A program made the position numbers and the translations under genes. From positions 23,214 through 87,213 of the forward strand of contig NZ_FNBZ01000010.1 in assembly GCF_900102525.1 (NCBI RefSeq): 64,000 nt of DNA. The letters are read 5' to 3'. A model generated the notes under the pieces. That model was given only the letters and a program-made list of their open reading frames with translations. It did no database searches and was not told the DNA's origin. Position 1 is the stretch's first letter. The number at the start of each line of letters is the position of its first letter. The stretch comes from Allobosea robiniae (lineage in GTDB: Bacteria > Pseudomonadota > Alphaproteobacteria > Rhizobiales > Beijerinckiaceae). Of the stretch, positions 53,052 through 62,263 are shown one piece after another.

Positions 53052-55739
53052 TCATGCCGCCTCGCTTGCGCCGGCCTGCGAGCGGATGCGACGGATTTCG
53101 GGAAGGCAGGAGCCGCAATTGGTCCCCGCCTTGAGCTGAAGGCCGATCTCTTCGGCCGTCGCGGCACCGGCTTCGAAGGCGGCGCGGATCGCGTTCAGGC
53201 CGACGCCGAAGCAGGCGCAGACGGTCGGGCCGGGATCGGTGCCGCCGGGATCGCGTCCGGCAAGCAGCGCAAGCCGGCTCTCCACGGCTGCCGTTGGGTC
53301 GGCGAAGATGGCCTTGACCGTGTCCCAGAGCGGGGCGCGGCCGGCAGGAGCGAGAAAGAAAGCGGCCAGGAGCCGGCCATCCCGGAGCACGGCACAGCGA
53401 TAGCTGCCGCCGTCGCGGTCGATCAGCTCGGTCAGTTCGTCCGTGCCGAAACGCTCGCGCATCAGGGTCGCGATTGCATCGATGGACAGGTTGGTGGCGA
53501 AAAGCCTGCCCTCGCCGCCCTGCACGGCAAGCCGTGCCCACCAGCTCTCCGCCGGCAGGGCAAAGGGCTTGCGCGCCAGGACGAAGCCTTCGAAGCGATA
53601 GGAGACCGCCGCGACCGAAACCGGTGTCGCCTTCATTTCGGGCTGGCCGGAGAAGGGGTCGCAAAGCGGCTGCGTCAGGGCGCCGATGCGCGCGTCGGAC
53701 GCCGTCTCCCCCGACCAGTGGATCGGCGCGAACGCCGCTCCCTCGGCCACGCCGCCATCGGCCACGACCCTCAGGATCGCGGTGCCGTGGATACTGGCGA
53801 GGCGGGCGAAGCCGCCTTCCGCCAACCCAAAGCGCGCGATGTCGGCGGGATTCACGGAGACCGAAGGTTCGGCGATATGGGCGCTGAGCCGTGGACTGAA
53901 GCCGGTCCTGGTCATGCTGTGCCAGTGGTCACGGACACGGCCGGTGTTGAGCAGCAGCGGGAAGTCTTCGCTCGTCTGCGCGGCGAGCTTCGGTGCGGCG
54001 AGCGGGCGCATCTGCGCGCGTCGTTCGGGGCCGAAAAAGCCACCGTCTCCGAAGAGGCGGTCGGTGCCGCCGGGCTGCCGTGACGGCGCAGGCCATTGCA
54101 CGGGCCGAAGCCCGTCATAGCCGGCCCGGTCGAGACCGGCATGGGCGCCGATGTCGAAATCGCGCGTGCCGTCGTTCTCGAAGGCGGAGAGCGCCGCGTG
54201 TTCGGCATAGATCTCGTGCGGGCCGGCATAGGCGAAAGCCTCGCTGAAACCGAGACGCTTCGCGACCTCGCCGATGATCCACCAGTCCGGCTTCGCTTCG
54301 CCCGGCAGCGGCAGGAAGGCGCGCTGGCGTGAGATCCGCCGCTCGGAATTGGTGACGGTGCCATCCTTCTCGCCCCAGGCCGCCGCCGGCAGGATGTAAT
54401 GGGGTCTGGCCTCCAGGGTGTCGTTCGAGAGTACGTTCTCTGAGACGATGAAGAGGTCCAGCCCGGCGAGCGCGGCGCTGACCTTGTCGGCATTCGGGAG
54501 AGAGACGGCCGGGTTGGTCGCCATCACCCATAGGGCGCGAATGCGACCATCCGCGACCGCGTCCAGCATCTGGACGGCTTTCAACCCCTCGCGGCGGGCG
54601 ATGTTGGGCGCCTGCCAGAAGCGCCGGATGCGGTCGATCTCGTCCGGCGCGTAGCCCATATGGGCGGCGAGCATGTTGGCGAGCCCGCCGACCTCGCGCC
54701 CGCCCATGGCATTGGGCTGGCCGGTGAGGGAGAAGGGCCCGCTGCCGGGTCGTCCGATCCGGCCGGTGGCAAGGTGGCAGTTCAGGATCGCGGCGACCTT
54801 GTCCGTGCCCTGCGCCGACTGGTTGACGCCCTGGCTCCAGGCCGTGACGACATGCGGCGTGCTGGCCCAGAGCTCGTAGAAGGCCGCGATCTGCTCTGCC
54901 GGCAGGCCCGTAGCGTCGGAAACGGAGGTGACGTCGGGGGCGATCTCGCGCGCATTAGCGAGCGTTTCGTCGAAACCCGCGACATGGCGCACGACATAGC
55001 TGCGGTCGACGAGGCCGCGATCGGTGAGATGGACGAGCAGCCCGGCGAAGAGCGCGGCATCGGAGCCGGGCTTCAAGGCCATCACCATATCGGCATCTTC
55101 CGCCGTCGCGGTGACACGCGGATCCAGCACGACGAGGCGCGCGCCGCGCTCGCGCCGGTTGTCCTGCATCCGCCGGAACAGGATCGGATGGCACCAGGCC
55201 GTGTTCGAACCGACGAGGACGATCAGATCGGCGCTGTCGAAATCCTCATAGGCGCCGGGCACCGTGTCCGAGCCGAAGACCCGGCGCTGCGCCGCGACCG
55301 TCGAGGACATGCAAAGCCGCGAATTGGTGTCGACATGGGGCGAGCCGATGAAGCCCTTCATCAGCTTGTTGGCGATGTAGTAATCCTCGGTCAGGAGCTG
55401 GCCCGAGAGATAGAAGGCGGCTGCCTGCGGCCCGTCGCGGTCGATGATCGCGCGAAAGCCGTTCGCCACCGCATCGAGTGCGGCATCCCAGCTCACGCGG
55501 TCATAGCCGCCCGCCGCGTTGCGCTTCAGCGGGTGCAGCACGCGGTGGCCGAGCCCCAGCGTCTCGCCGAGCGCGGAGCCCTTGGAACAGAGCCGTCCCC
55601 GATTGGTCGGATGCTCTCCATCGCCTGCGATGGTCGCCCCGCCCAGCCCGTCCGGCGTCGCCAGAACGCCGCAGCCGACCCCGCAATAGGGGCAGGTGGT
55701 GCGCGTCGCGGCCGGGGCGAGGGGAGCGTCATGGCGCAT
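53052..55739 (-). CDS. nasA: assimilatory nitrate reductase, molybdopterin catalytic subunit
   Basis: Reduces nitrate to nitrite in the cytoplasm, 895 residues. An N-terminal 4Fe-4S motif CPYCGVGC-x(n)-GRLCSKG lies near residues 16-55, and the Mo-bis-MGD domains follow, with SRLCMSSTVAAQRRVFG near 140, ATNPAVSLPN near 407 and TGRVRDHWHSMTRTG near 602. The C-terminal 60 residues are a BFD-like [2Fe-2S] domain with CACFGVG and TNCGSCLPEI. The ATG shares one base with the stop of the FAD-oxidoreductase gene. The C-terminal BFD domain is the usual docking place for an NAD(P)H-dependent partner. Confidence 0.95.
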   Translation of the reverse strand: MRHDAPLAPAATRTTCPYCGVGCGVLATPDGLGGATIAGDGEHPTNRGRLCSKGSALGETLGLGHRVLHPLKRNAAGGYDRVSWDAALDAVANGFRAIIDRDGPQAAAFYLSGQLLTEDYYIANKLMKGFIGSPHVDTNSRLCMSSTVAAQRRVFGSDTVPGAYEDFDSADLIVLVGSNTAWCHPILFRRMQDNRRERGARLVVLDPRVTATAEDADMVMALKPGSDAALFAGLLVHLTDRGLVDRSYVVRHVAGFDETLANAREIAPDVTSVSDATGLPAEQIAAFYELWASTPHVVTAWSQGVNQSAQGTDKVAAILNCHLATGRIGRPGSGPFSLTGQPNAMGGREVGGLANMLAAHMGYAPDEIDRIRRFWQAPNIARREGLKAVQMLDAVADGRIRALWVMATNPAVSLPNADKVSAALAGLDLFIVSENVLSNDTLEARPHYILPAAAWGEKDGTVTNSERRISRQRAFLPLPGEAKPDWWIIGEVAKRLGFSEAFAYAGPHEIYAEHAALSAFENDGTRDFDIGAHAGLDRAGYDGLRPVQWPAPSRQPGGTDRLFGDGGFFGPERRAQMRPLAAPKLAAQTSEDFPLLLNTGRVRDHWHSMTRTGFSPRLSAHIAEPSVSVNPADIARFGLAEGGFARLASIHGTAILRVVADGGVAEGAAFAPIHWSGETASDARIGALTQPLCDPFSGQPEMKATPVSVAAVSYRFEGFVLARKPFALPAESWWARLAVQGGEGRLFATNLSIDAIATLMRERFGTDELTELIDRDGGSYRCAVLRDGRLLAAFFLAPAGRAPLWDTVKAIFADPTAAVESRLALLAGRDPGGTDPGPTVCACFGVGLNAIRAAFEAGAATAEEIGLQLKAGTNCGSCLPEIRRIRSQAGASEAA

Positions 55740-56950
55740 CAGGCGGCTTCCCTGACGCAATAGCTTTCGCCGAAAGGCAGGTCGGTGCGGATCGCGCTGA
55801 TGTCCTGTCCCGAGCGGATCAGCCCGAGATAGAACAGCGCACCCTGCGTATCGCCGACCAGCACGCAGCCGGCGAGCCGGCCTTCGCGCAGCACGAACTT
55901 GCGGTAGATGCCGGCGGCGGGATCGCGCAGCACGACCGTCTCGGTGCCCTCGCCGGCATCGAATTCGCCGGCCGAGAAGACACCGACGCCGGAGACCTTG
56001 AGATTGGTGGAGAGCAGCGAGCCGGTATAGCGCTCCCTCCGGTCGGCGAGCCGTGCCGCCAGTACCCGCGCCTGCTCATAGGCCGGCTCGACCAGGCCGT
56101 AGGTCTGGCCACGGTGCTCGGCGCATTCGCCGATGGCGAAGATCGCAGGATCGCTGCTGGCAAGCCCGTCATCGACGTCGATGCCGCGATTGACGTCGAG
56201 CCCCGCCGCCACTGCGAGCTCGACGCGCGGGCGCACGCCGATGGCGACGACGACGAGATCGGCCGGGATCGCGCTGCCGTCGGGCAACTCCACCGCCTCG
56301 ACCCGACCCTCGCCGACGAAGCGCTCGGCGGTGCAATTCAGCCGGATGTCGATGCCGCGCGCGGCGATCGCAGCGGCGAGCAGGCTCGCGCCCTCGCGGT
56401 CGAGCTGGCGCTCCATCAGCCGGTCGGCCAGATGCAGGAGCGTGACCTTGCCGCCGATCCTGGCGAGTCCGTAAGCCGCCTCCAGACCGAGCAGCCCGCC
56501 ACCGATCACCACGACATGTGCGCCCGCCGCCACCGCGCGAAACCGCGCGGCATCGGCGACGTCGCGGAACGTGGCGACGCCGGGCAATTCGAAGCCCGGC
56601 ACCGGTGGCATCAGCGGCCGCGAGCCGGTGGCGAGGACGAGCTTGCCATAGGGCAGGCTGAGCCCGTCGCTCAGCGTCACCGTCTTGGCGGCGCGGTCGA
56701 TCGCGGTGACGGCGCGGCCGTAGAATGTCGAGACGCCCCGCGCCCGCCACCACTCCGCCGGCTTGAGTTCGATCTCGCTGCCGCCGATCTCGCCCGCCAG
56801 CAGGGGCGAGAGCAGGACGCGGTTATAGGCGAGGCGCGGCTCGTCCCCGATCACGGCGATGGAATAGCGCCCGAGCACGCGCTGGCTGAGCTCATCGGCC
56901 AGCCGTGTCGCGGCCATGCCATTGCCGACGATGATCAGCGGCTCGGCCAT
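55739..56950 (-). CDS. NAD(P)H/FAD oxidoreductase partner of nitrate reductase (NirB N-terminal/NasB-like)
   Basis: A 403-residue pyridine-nucleotide disulphide-type flavoprotein: FAD fold LIIVGNGMAATRLADEL near 5, ATGSRPLMPPVPG near 108, NAD fold VVVIGGGLLGLEAAYGLARIGGK starting near 146 (20-plus residues, key glycines GGGLLG), and IFAIGECAEHRGQTYG near 280. It resembles the first half of NirB and rubredoxin reductases. The position between nrtA and nasA suggests it passes electrons to NasA through its BFD domain. It also overlaps nasA by one base. Confidence 0.88.
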   Translation of the reverse strand: MAEPLIIVGNGMAATRLADELSQRVLGRYSIAVIGDEPRLAYNRVLLSPLLAGEIGGSEIELKPAEWWRARGVSTFYGRAVTAIDRAAKTVTLSDGLSLPYGKLVLATGSRPLMPPVPGFELPGVATFRDVADAARFRAVAAGAHVVVIGGGLLGLEAAYGLARIGGKVTLLHLADRLMERQLDREGASLLAAAIAARGIDIRLNCTAERFVGEGRVEAVELPDGSAIPADLVVVAIGVRPRVELAVAAGLDVNRGIDVDDGLASSDPAIFAIGECAEHRGQTYGLVEPAYEQARVLAARLADRRERYTGSLLSTNLKVSGVGVFSAGEFDAGEGTETVVLRDPAAGIYRKFVLREGRLAGCVLVGDTQGALFYLGLIRSGQDISAIRTDLPFGESYCVREAA

Positions 56951-56954
56951 GGCG

Positions 56955-58283
56955 TCAGGCCACCCGCTTGATCTTCAGCGCCTTGAGATAGTCCAGCGGC
57001 GCCGCGGGATCGAACTTCATGCCGTCGAAGAAGGTCTCGACGCCGCGGGAATCGGCGGTCGGGGCACCGGCGACGCCGAGCGTCTTCGCGGCCTCGCGCC
57101 AGAGATCGGCGCGATTGGTCTTGTCGACCAGCGCCTTGATGTCGATCGTCGGGTCGAACTTGCCCCAGCGGATGTTCTCGGTGACGAACCAGGTGTCGAG
57201 GCTCTTCCAGGGATAGGAGGTCGCGCCGCCTTCGCCCCAGAACTTCATGTAGAGATTGGTGCCCTTCGCCTCACGGCCATTGCCGTAGTTGATGTCGCCG
57301 AGCAGCCGCTTGTTGATGTCGCCGGTGGGGACGTTGAACCATTGCCGCTTGCCGACGATCTCGGCGAGTTCCTGGCGGTTCTCCATCTTGTCGGCCCATT
57401 GCTGGGCTTCCATCACCGCCATCAGGATGGCCTGCGTCGCCTTCGGGTTGGCGTCGACGAAATCGGCGCGCATGCCGAGGATCTTCTCGGGATGTTTGAA
57501 CCAGAGCTCGCCGGTGGTCAGCGCGGTGTAGCCGATGTTCTGGTTGACGAGCTGTTCGTTCCACGGCTCGCCGACGCAGAAGCAGTCCATGGTGCCGACC
57601 TTCATGTTCGCCACCATCTGCGGCGGCGGCACGACGATGACCTTGATCTCGGTATCGGGGTCGATGCCCCCGGCAGCGAGCCAGTAACGGATCCAGAGAT
57701 CGTGGGTGCCGCCCGGGAAGGTCATCGCGGCGGTCAGTTCCTTGCCGGCAGCCTTCTTCCGCTCGAAGGCCTGCTTCAGCGGCGAGGCGTCCTTCTGGAC
57801 GTTCAGGTCCTTGTATTCGTTGGAGACCGAGATCGCCTGCCCGTCCTCGTTGAGGTTGAGCAGCGTGTACATCGGCAGCGGCTGGCCGTTCTGCATGACC
57901 TTGCCGGTCGCATAGAGATGCGTCTTCGGGCGCAGGATGTGGCCGCCATCGATGCCGTTCGCCTTGAAGCCGAGCGCCATGTTGTCGCGCGTCGCGCCCC
58001 AGGAGGCCTGCTTGGCGATCTCCATGTCGGGCAGGCCGTGCTTCGCGAAGAGGCCTTTCTCCTTCGCGATGATCAGCGGCGCGGCGTCGGTCAGGGCGAT
58101 GTAGCCGAGCCGCGTGCCCTTGACCTCGGGGCCTGTCGCCTGCGCGAAGGCGCCGGAGGGCAGGGCCGCCTTCGCCGCGGCAAGCAGCGCGGCCGTGCCG
58201 GACAGGTGCAGGAAGTCGCGGCGGCTTGCGCTCGTCTGCCGGGCAGCGACCGTCCGGATGTCGGTCGTGGAGCTATGCGTCAT
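56955..58283 (-). CDS. nrtA: nitrate ABC transporter substrate-binding protein
   Basis: A 442-residue binding protein, first gene of the nitrate operon. An N-terminal Tat-type signal (SRRDFLHLSGTAALLAAAKA, about 20-45) shows it is exported, which separates it from the cytosolic sensor NasS of the same fold. Typical NrtA segments are KGLFAKHGLPDMEIAKQASW near 82 and GTMDCFCVGEPWNEQLVNQ near 230. ATG at 58283 is preceded by GGGAGGCG. A sigma-54 promoter and ANTAR-type leader lie upstream. Confidence 0.93.
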   Translation of the reverse strand: MTHSSTTDIRTVAARQTSASRRDFLHLSGTAALLAAAKAALPSGAFAQATGPEVKGTRLGYIALTDAAPLIIAKEKGLFAKHGLPDMEIAKQASWGATRDNMALGFKANGIDGGHILRPKTHLYATGKVMQNGQPLPMYTLLNLNEDGQAISVSNEYKDLNVQKDASPLKQAFERKKAAGKELTAAMTFPGGTHDLWIRYWLAAGGIDPDTEIKVIVVPPPQMVANMKVGTMDCFCVGEPWNEQLVNQNIGYTALTTGELWFKHPEKILGMRADFVDANPKATQAILMAVMEAQQWADKMENRQELAEIVGKRQWFNVPTGDINKRLLGDINYGNGREAKGTNLYMKFWGEGGATSYPWKSLDTWFVTENIRWGKFDPTIDIKALVDKTNRADLWREAAKTLGVAGAPTADSRGVETFFDGMKFDPAAPLDYLKALKIKRVA

Positions 58284-58349
58284 GGATCGCCTCCCGATTG
58301 CTGAATGGCTGCCCGCCTGAAGCCACCCCGAGCGCGAAAACGCCGCGCG

Positions 58350-58367
58350 AAAACGCCTGGCAGGCGC
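58350..58367 (-). terminator. leader terminator-like hairpin with U4 before nrtA
   Basis: Minus-strand RNA reads GCGCCUGCCAGGCGUUUU: a short stem (CGCC/GGCG, five-base loop) followed by four U, about 65 bases before the nrtA start. It is weak but placed just downstream of the two ANTAR-type hairpins, as expected for an attenuator. The same CGCCUGCC strand could instead pair with GGCGGGC nearer the gene, giving an alternative structure. Confidence 0.5.
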
Positions 58368-58372
58368 ATTCG

Positions 58373-58427
58373 ACAGCGACGTTGCTGTGTCTTCCGGATC
58401 GGGATGGCGCGGGCAGCTTTGGCCGCG
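58373..58427 (-). promoter_or_regulatory. ANTAR-target two-hairpin element in the nrtA leader
   Basis: On the minus strand, P1 (58427-58408) is CGCGG-C-C[AAAGCT]G-C-CCGCG, with a C-C mismatch and the hexaloop AAAGCT. P2 (58388-58373) is ACAGC[AACGTC]GCTGT, with hexaloop AACGTC. Both loops have A at position 1 and G at position 4, the hallmark of RNA targets of ANTAR proteins (family knowledge). NasT, an ANTAR protein, is encoded immediately upstream. Binding would block the downstream terminator-like stem. Confidence 0.75.
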
Positions 58428-58440
58428 TCGCAACATATTC

Positions 58441-58457
58441 TACAAGGATCGTGCCAA
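58441..58457 (-). promoter_or_regulatory. sigma-54 (-24/-12) promoter of the nitrate operon
   Basis: Minus-strand TTGGCACGATCCTTGTA closely matches the -24/-12 consensus TTGGCACG-N4-TTGC with one change (GC to GT at -12). Transcription would begin about 12 bases on, near 58430, directly before hairpin P1. This implies nitrogen (NtrC) control in addition to nitrate control through NasT. Confidence 0.75.
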
Positions 58458-58534
58458 CCGCTTCGCCGGCGGAGCCGGGCTTGAGTTGCGGGAGATTGCG
58501 CGTTCGGGACGCCCACGGGCCGGGGCAGGCGCGC

Positions 58535-58585
58535 ATTGTTGCGGTGCACAATTCCGGCGCGGCTGCCTAATTCATGGGCAACAAT
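58535..58585. promoter_or_regulatory. inverted repeat ATTGTTGC...GCAACAAT upstream of the sigma-54 promoter
   Basis: Eight-base perfect arms at 58535-58542 and 58578-58585 lie 80-130 bases upstream of the sigma-54 promoter, where an activator such as NtrC would bind. A GGTGCAC segment at 58543-58549 resembles an NtrC half-site. The rest of 58458-58680 shows nothing else I recognise. Confidence 0.35.
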
Positions 58586-58680
58586 TCGCCAGAGACGAAA
58601 ATGCCTTCAAATCGAGCGGGAGGAGGGGGGCTTCGCGGCGTCGATCGGCGGCGTGGAGCCGACCCGCAGGTGCAGCACCG

Positions 58681-59265
58681 TCATTTTAACATCTCCGCGG
58701 CGGTGATCAGGGAGCGGGCGATGTCGACGAGCTTGCGCTTCTCGTTCATCGCAGTGCGGCGCATCAAGGCATAGGCGTCGTCCTCGGAGAGGCTCTTCAG
58801 CCGCATGACGATGCTCTTGGCCCGGTCGACCGTCTTGCGATCCTCGAGCTGCGAGCGGGCTTCGTCGAGCTCCTCGCGCAGCTTTCGGACAGCATTGAAG
58901 CGGCTGATGCAGATCTGCAGGATCGGTCGCATCCGCTCCTTCTTCAGCCCGTCGACGATATAGGCGGAAACACCGGCTTCGACCGCCGCTTCGATCGAGG
59001 CCGCGTCGGATTGGTCCACGAACAGGGTGATCGGGCGGCGGGCATGGCGGCTGACCAGGAGCATGTCGGCCAAGGCGTCGCGGCCGGGGTTCGCGAGGTC
59101 GACCACCACGACGTCGGGATCATGTGCTTCGATGGCGGCAACGAGTCCCGTGGTTGCGGTGAGGTGGACAAGTTGCTGGTAGCCCGCTTCGCGCAGGCCT
59201 TCCGTGATGATGGCAGCCCTGACCTGGCTCGCGCCGACGATAAGGATACGCAGATTGGGCACCAT
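58681..59265 (-). CDS. nasT: ANTAR-domain response regulator NasT
   Basis: Cytoplasmic RNA-binding antiterminator, 194 residues. A pseudo-receiver domain (1-120) retains Asp56 (VVVVDLANPG) but lacks the classical paired acidic residues at its start. The ANTAR domain (about 135-192) has the coiled coil RKTVDRAKSIVMRLKSLSED and the ALMRRTAMNEKRKLVDIARS RNA-binding helices. It precedes the nitrate operon on the same strand, whose leader has matching two-hairpin targets. NasS, which normally holds NasT inactive until nitrate binds, is not encoded in this window. Confidence 0.93.
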   Translation of the reverse strand: MVPNLRILIVGASQVRAAIITEGLREAGYQQLVHLTATTGLVAAIEAHDPDVVVVDLANPGRDALADMLLVSRHARRPITLFVDQSDAASIEAAVEAGVSAYIVDGLKKERMRPILQICISRFNAVRKLREELDEARSQLEDRKTVDRAKSIVMRLKSLSEDDAYALMRRTAMNEKRKLVDIARSLITAAEMLK

Positions 59266-59450
59266 GCCTTGCCGATGATCCCGGTTGAATGATCAGGGAT
59301 CACTCAATCAGGAATCGTGCCATCCAAGTTTGCCTGTCCGCAGGACGAAACGGCCGTCGCGTGGACGGTCGCGTTGAAGGGTCGTACGCGCCCCTGGCCG
59401 GGCGGCGCCGGCCAGGTTGCGTCTGCAGGGGGCGGGCTGCGTTGTGCCCG

Positions 59451-60080
59451 CTACGGTGCCGGACAGGCTGCGCCGCTATCGGCCCAGGCCTGCATCAACG
59501 CGCCGAATTCGGCCGCCGTGCCGGGAGCGGGCGTGCGACCCTTGCCGGGTTTCCAGCCCCAGAGCACGAGGGTGTCGGTGGTGACGTGCTTGATCAGCGC
59601 CGCGGCGTCGCGGCTGCCGTTGCGGTTCTGGTCCTTCAACTGCTCGCAGATCTGGCCGATCGTCTTGCCTTCCCAGGCCATCGAGGCCGGAGCGAGCGCC
59701 CAGTGCCCATCGCCCGGAACGCCTGCCGGGTCGAAGTTCTGTTTGCCGTGACAGGTTGCACATGGCAGGCCGGTCGCGCCGTGCCCGTCCTTGCCACGCA
59801 CGACGACGGGCTCGTGCAGCTTGCGCAGATCGCCCTGGCGCGGCCGCTCCGTCGCGGGGTGGCAGTTCATGCAGCGCGGATGGGTGAGCACCTTGCCCAT
59901 CTCGTTGAACAGTGCGACCGAGCGGTCGTGCTGATTGGCGATCGAGGCGAAGCTCGACGCCGGGCGCAAGGCCGCGCCGCCGGATTGGGCCTGCCCGGCA
60001 TTCTGCGCCAAGGTCAGGGCGCTGCCACCGAGGCAGACCGCGAGCGCCGCGCCTGCGGCGAGGATCAGGTTGCGGCTCAT
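59451..60080 (-). CDS. c-type cytochrome of the molybdopterin oxidoreductase operon
   Basis: A 209-residue periplasmic protein with a signal peptide (to about 26, LTLAQ) and two heme-binding motifs, CMNCH near 70 and CATCH near 107, the first followed by PATERPRQGD. No downstream methionine pattern typical of mono-heme cytochromes was clear. Its ATG shares a base with the large-subunit stop (TGATG), so it belongs to the same message and is likely the electron acceptor of that enzyme (inference). Confidence 0.85.
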   Translation of the reverse strand: MSRNLILAAGAALAVCLGGSALTLAQNAGQAQSGGAALRPASSFASIANQHDRSVALFNEMGKVLTHPRCMNCHPATERPRQGDLRKLHEPVVVRGKDGHGATGLPCATCHGKQNFDPAGVPGDGHWALAPASMAWEGKTIGQICEQLKDQNRNGSRDAAALIKHVTTDTLVLWGWKPGKGRTPAPGTAAEFGALMQAWADSGAACPAP

Positions 60081-62260
60081 CACACGGAGCCCCCCTGCAT
60101 CGGCAGCTGTCGCGGCCGGCCATGGCCGAGCGCGGCGAGCGCATTGGCGACGGCGGGGCCGATCGGGGGCACGCCGGGTTCGCCGATGCCGCTCGGCTTT
60201 TCGGTCGAGGCGATGATCGTCACCTCGACCTCCGGCATCTCGTGGATGCGCAACGAGCGATATTCGTGGAAATTGGTCTGGACCGGCCGGCCGCCGTCAA
60301 GCGTGATCTGGCCGTAGAGGGCGTGGCCGAGGCCGAAGCCGATGCCGCCCTCGACCTGCGCCCGGATGATGTCGGGATTGACGGCGACGCCGCAATCGAC
60401 CGCGCACCAGACCTTGTGCACCTTCGGCTCGCCCTCCGGCCCCATCGAGACCTCCGCGATCTGGGCGACGAAGGAACCGAAGCTCTCGACCACGGCGACA
60501 CCGCGGGCACGGCCGTCGACCGGTCCCGGCCCCTTCCAGCCTGCGAGCTCGGCGACGGCCTTGAGCACCCCGGCTGCGCGTGGGTGCCTGTCGCCCATCA
60601 AGGCAAGCCGGCCCTGGACCGCATCCTGCCCGGCCGCCTGGAGCAATTCGTCGACGAAGCACTCGACGGCATAGCCGGTATGGGTGTGGCCGACCGAGCG
60701 CCACCAGAGCGTCGGCACGCCGACCTTGGGATTATGCACCTCGCAGCGGAAGTCCGGAACTTCGTAGAAGATCTCGTTGGCGCCCTCGACCGAGGTCGCG
60801 TCGATGCCGTTCTTCACCACCATCGCCTCGAAGGGCGTGCCGAGGAAGAAGGATTGGCCGACGAGCGTGCTCGACCATGCCGCGATCTTGCCGTCCTTCA
60901 CCGCGCCCCGGAAGCGATGGACGAAGAGCGGGCGGTAATAGCCGCCGGTGAGATCATCCTCGCGGGTCCAGACCACCTTGACCGGGCGGTTCGGGCCGAT
61001 CGTCTTGGCGACCGTGGCGAGCTCGGCCGCCAGATGCTGGCTGACCTGCGCGCGCCGGCCGAAGCTGCCGCCGGCGAGCATGGTCTCGAGCGTCACCTTC
61101 TCGGGCGGCAGGCCGAGGACGCCGGCGATGGTCTGGTGCTCGGTGGTCTGGAACTGGCTGCCGAAGCGGGCGTGAGCCTTCTCACCGTCCCATTCCAGAT
61201 AGCCGTCGAGCGGCTCCATCGGCGCATGCGCCAGATAGGGGAAGACGAACTCCGCCTCGATGACGCGCTCGGCCTTGGCGAGTGCCGCCTCGGCATCGCC
61301 ATGGCTGCCGGCGACCGTGCCGGGCTGGCGGGTGAGCCTGCGATATTCGGCGATGAGCTCGGAGCTGCCGCGCTTTTCCGCCTGGCTGTCGTCCCAGGTC
61401 ACCTTCAGCGCCTCGCGCCCCTTCAGCGCCGGCCACATGCCGTTGGCATAGACCGCGACGCCGTAGCCGATCGACTTCACATCGACGACGCCCTTGACCT
61501 TCAGCGCTTCCGCCGCATCGAAGCTCGCGACCTTGCCGCCGAAGCGCGGCGAGCGGGCGACGACGACCGTCAGCATGCCGGGCGCGTGGATGTCGATGGT
61601 GAACTGCGCCTTGCCGCGCGCCTTGTCGGCGCTGTCGAGGCGCTTCACCGCGCCTTCCTTGCCGATGAACTTATAGGCCGAGGCCGGCTTCAGGGGCGGG
61701 TTCTCGGGGACCGACAGCTTGGCGGCGGCTTCAGCGAATTCGCCGAACGATCCCTTGCGGCCGGAGGCGTGGCTGATCACGCCCTCCTCTACCTTGATCT
61801 CGCCGGTCGGGACCTTCCAGCTATCGGCGGCGGCCTGCACCAGCATCATGCGCGCCGCGGCGCCCGCCTTGCGCATCTGCTCCCAGCTATTGGCGATGGC
61901 GGTCGAGCCGCCGGTGCCCTGCACGCCGAAGGCGAGATTGGCATAGAGCTTGACGTCGGCAGGCGCATGCTCGGCGCGCATCTGGCTCCAGGCCGCGTCC
62001 ATCTCTTCGGCCGCGAGCGTGGCGAGGCCGGTGAACGGGCCTTGCCCCATTTCGATATGCTTGATCAGCACGGTCACGGTGGAATCGGGCGCGACGCGGA
62101 TGAAGGCGTTCGGCGCGAAGGTGGCGTTGCCGCCCGGTCGATAGGCCGCGCCGGCGCCGGACTGGGCCTTGGCGCCGCGCGGCAGATGGAAACCGATGAC
62201 GAGGGCACCGGCGCCGGCCAGCAGCGAGCGGCGGGAAAGCTTGGGGTCATGCGCGGTCAT
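60080..62260 (-). CDS. molybdopterin-dependent aldehyde/isoquinoline oxidoreductase large subunit (IorB-like)
   Basis: Xanthine-oxidase-family molybdenum hydroxylase, 726 residues. An N-terminal Tat signal (SRRSLLAGAGALVIGFHLP) indicates periplasmic location, unlike most xanthine dehydrogenases. Mo-site loops include VVWTREDDLTGGYYRP near 430, GSFGRRAQ near 395 and the catalytic glutamate in GIGEPGVPPIG near 700. Duplicated aldehyde-oxidase domains fill the middle. It is four bases downstream of the [2Fe-2S] subunit. The substrate (N-heterocycle or aldehyde) is not determinable. Confidence 0.93.
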   Translation of the reverse strand: MTAHDPKLSRRSLLAGAGALVIGFHLPRGAKAQSGAGAAYRPGGNATFAPNAFIRVAPDSTVTVLIKHIEMGQGPFTGLATLAAEEMDAAWSQMRAEHAPADVKLYANLAFGVQGTGGSTAIANSWEQMRKAGAAARMMLVQAAADSWKVPTGEIKVEEGVISHASGRKGSFGEFAEAAAKLSVPENPPLKPASAYKFIGKEGAVKRLDSADKARGKAQFTIDIHAPGMLTVVVARSPRFGGKVASFDAAEALKVKGVVDVKSIGYGVAVYANGMWPALKGREALKVTWDDSQAEKRGSSELIAEYRRLTRQPGTVAGSHGDAEAALAKAERVIEAEFVFPYLAHAPMEPLDGYLEWDGEKAHARFGSQFQTTEHQTIAGVLGLPPEKVTLETMLAGGSFGRRAQVSQHLAAELATVAKTIGPNRPVKVVWTREDDLTGGYYRPLFVHRFRGAVKDGKIAAWSSTLVGQSFFLGTPFEAMVVKNGIDATSVEGANEIFYEVPDFRCEVHNPKVGVPTLWWRSVGHTHTGYAVECFVDELLQAAGQDAVQGRLALMGDRHPRAAGVLKAVAELAGWKGPGPVDGRARGVAVVESFGSFVAQIAEVSMGPEGEPKVHKVWCAVDCGVAVNPDIIRAQVEGGIGFGLGHALYGQITLDGGRPVQTNFHEYRSLRIHEMPEVEVTIIASTEKPSGIGEPGVPPIGPAVANALAALGHGRPRQLPMQGGSV

Positions 62261-62263
62261 GGC

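Noticed and set aside
56955..58283. Calling this gene nasS rather than nrtA
   Set aside because: It carries an N-terminal Tat-type export signal and heads the transport operon, whereas NasS is cytosolic.
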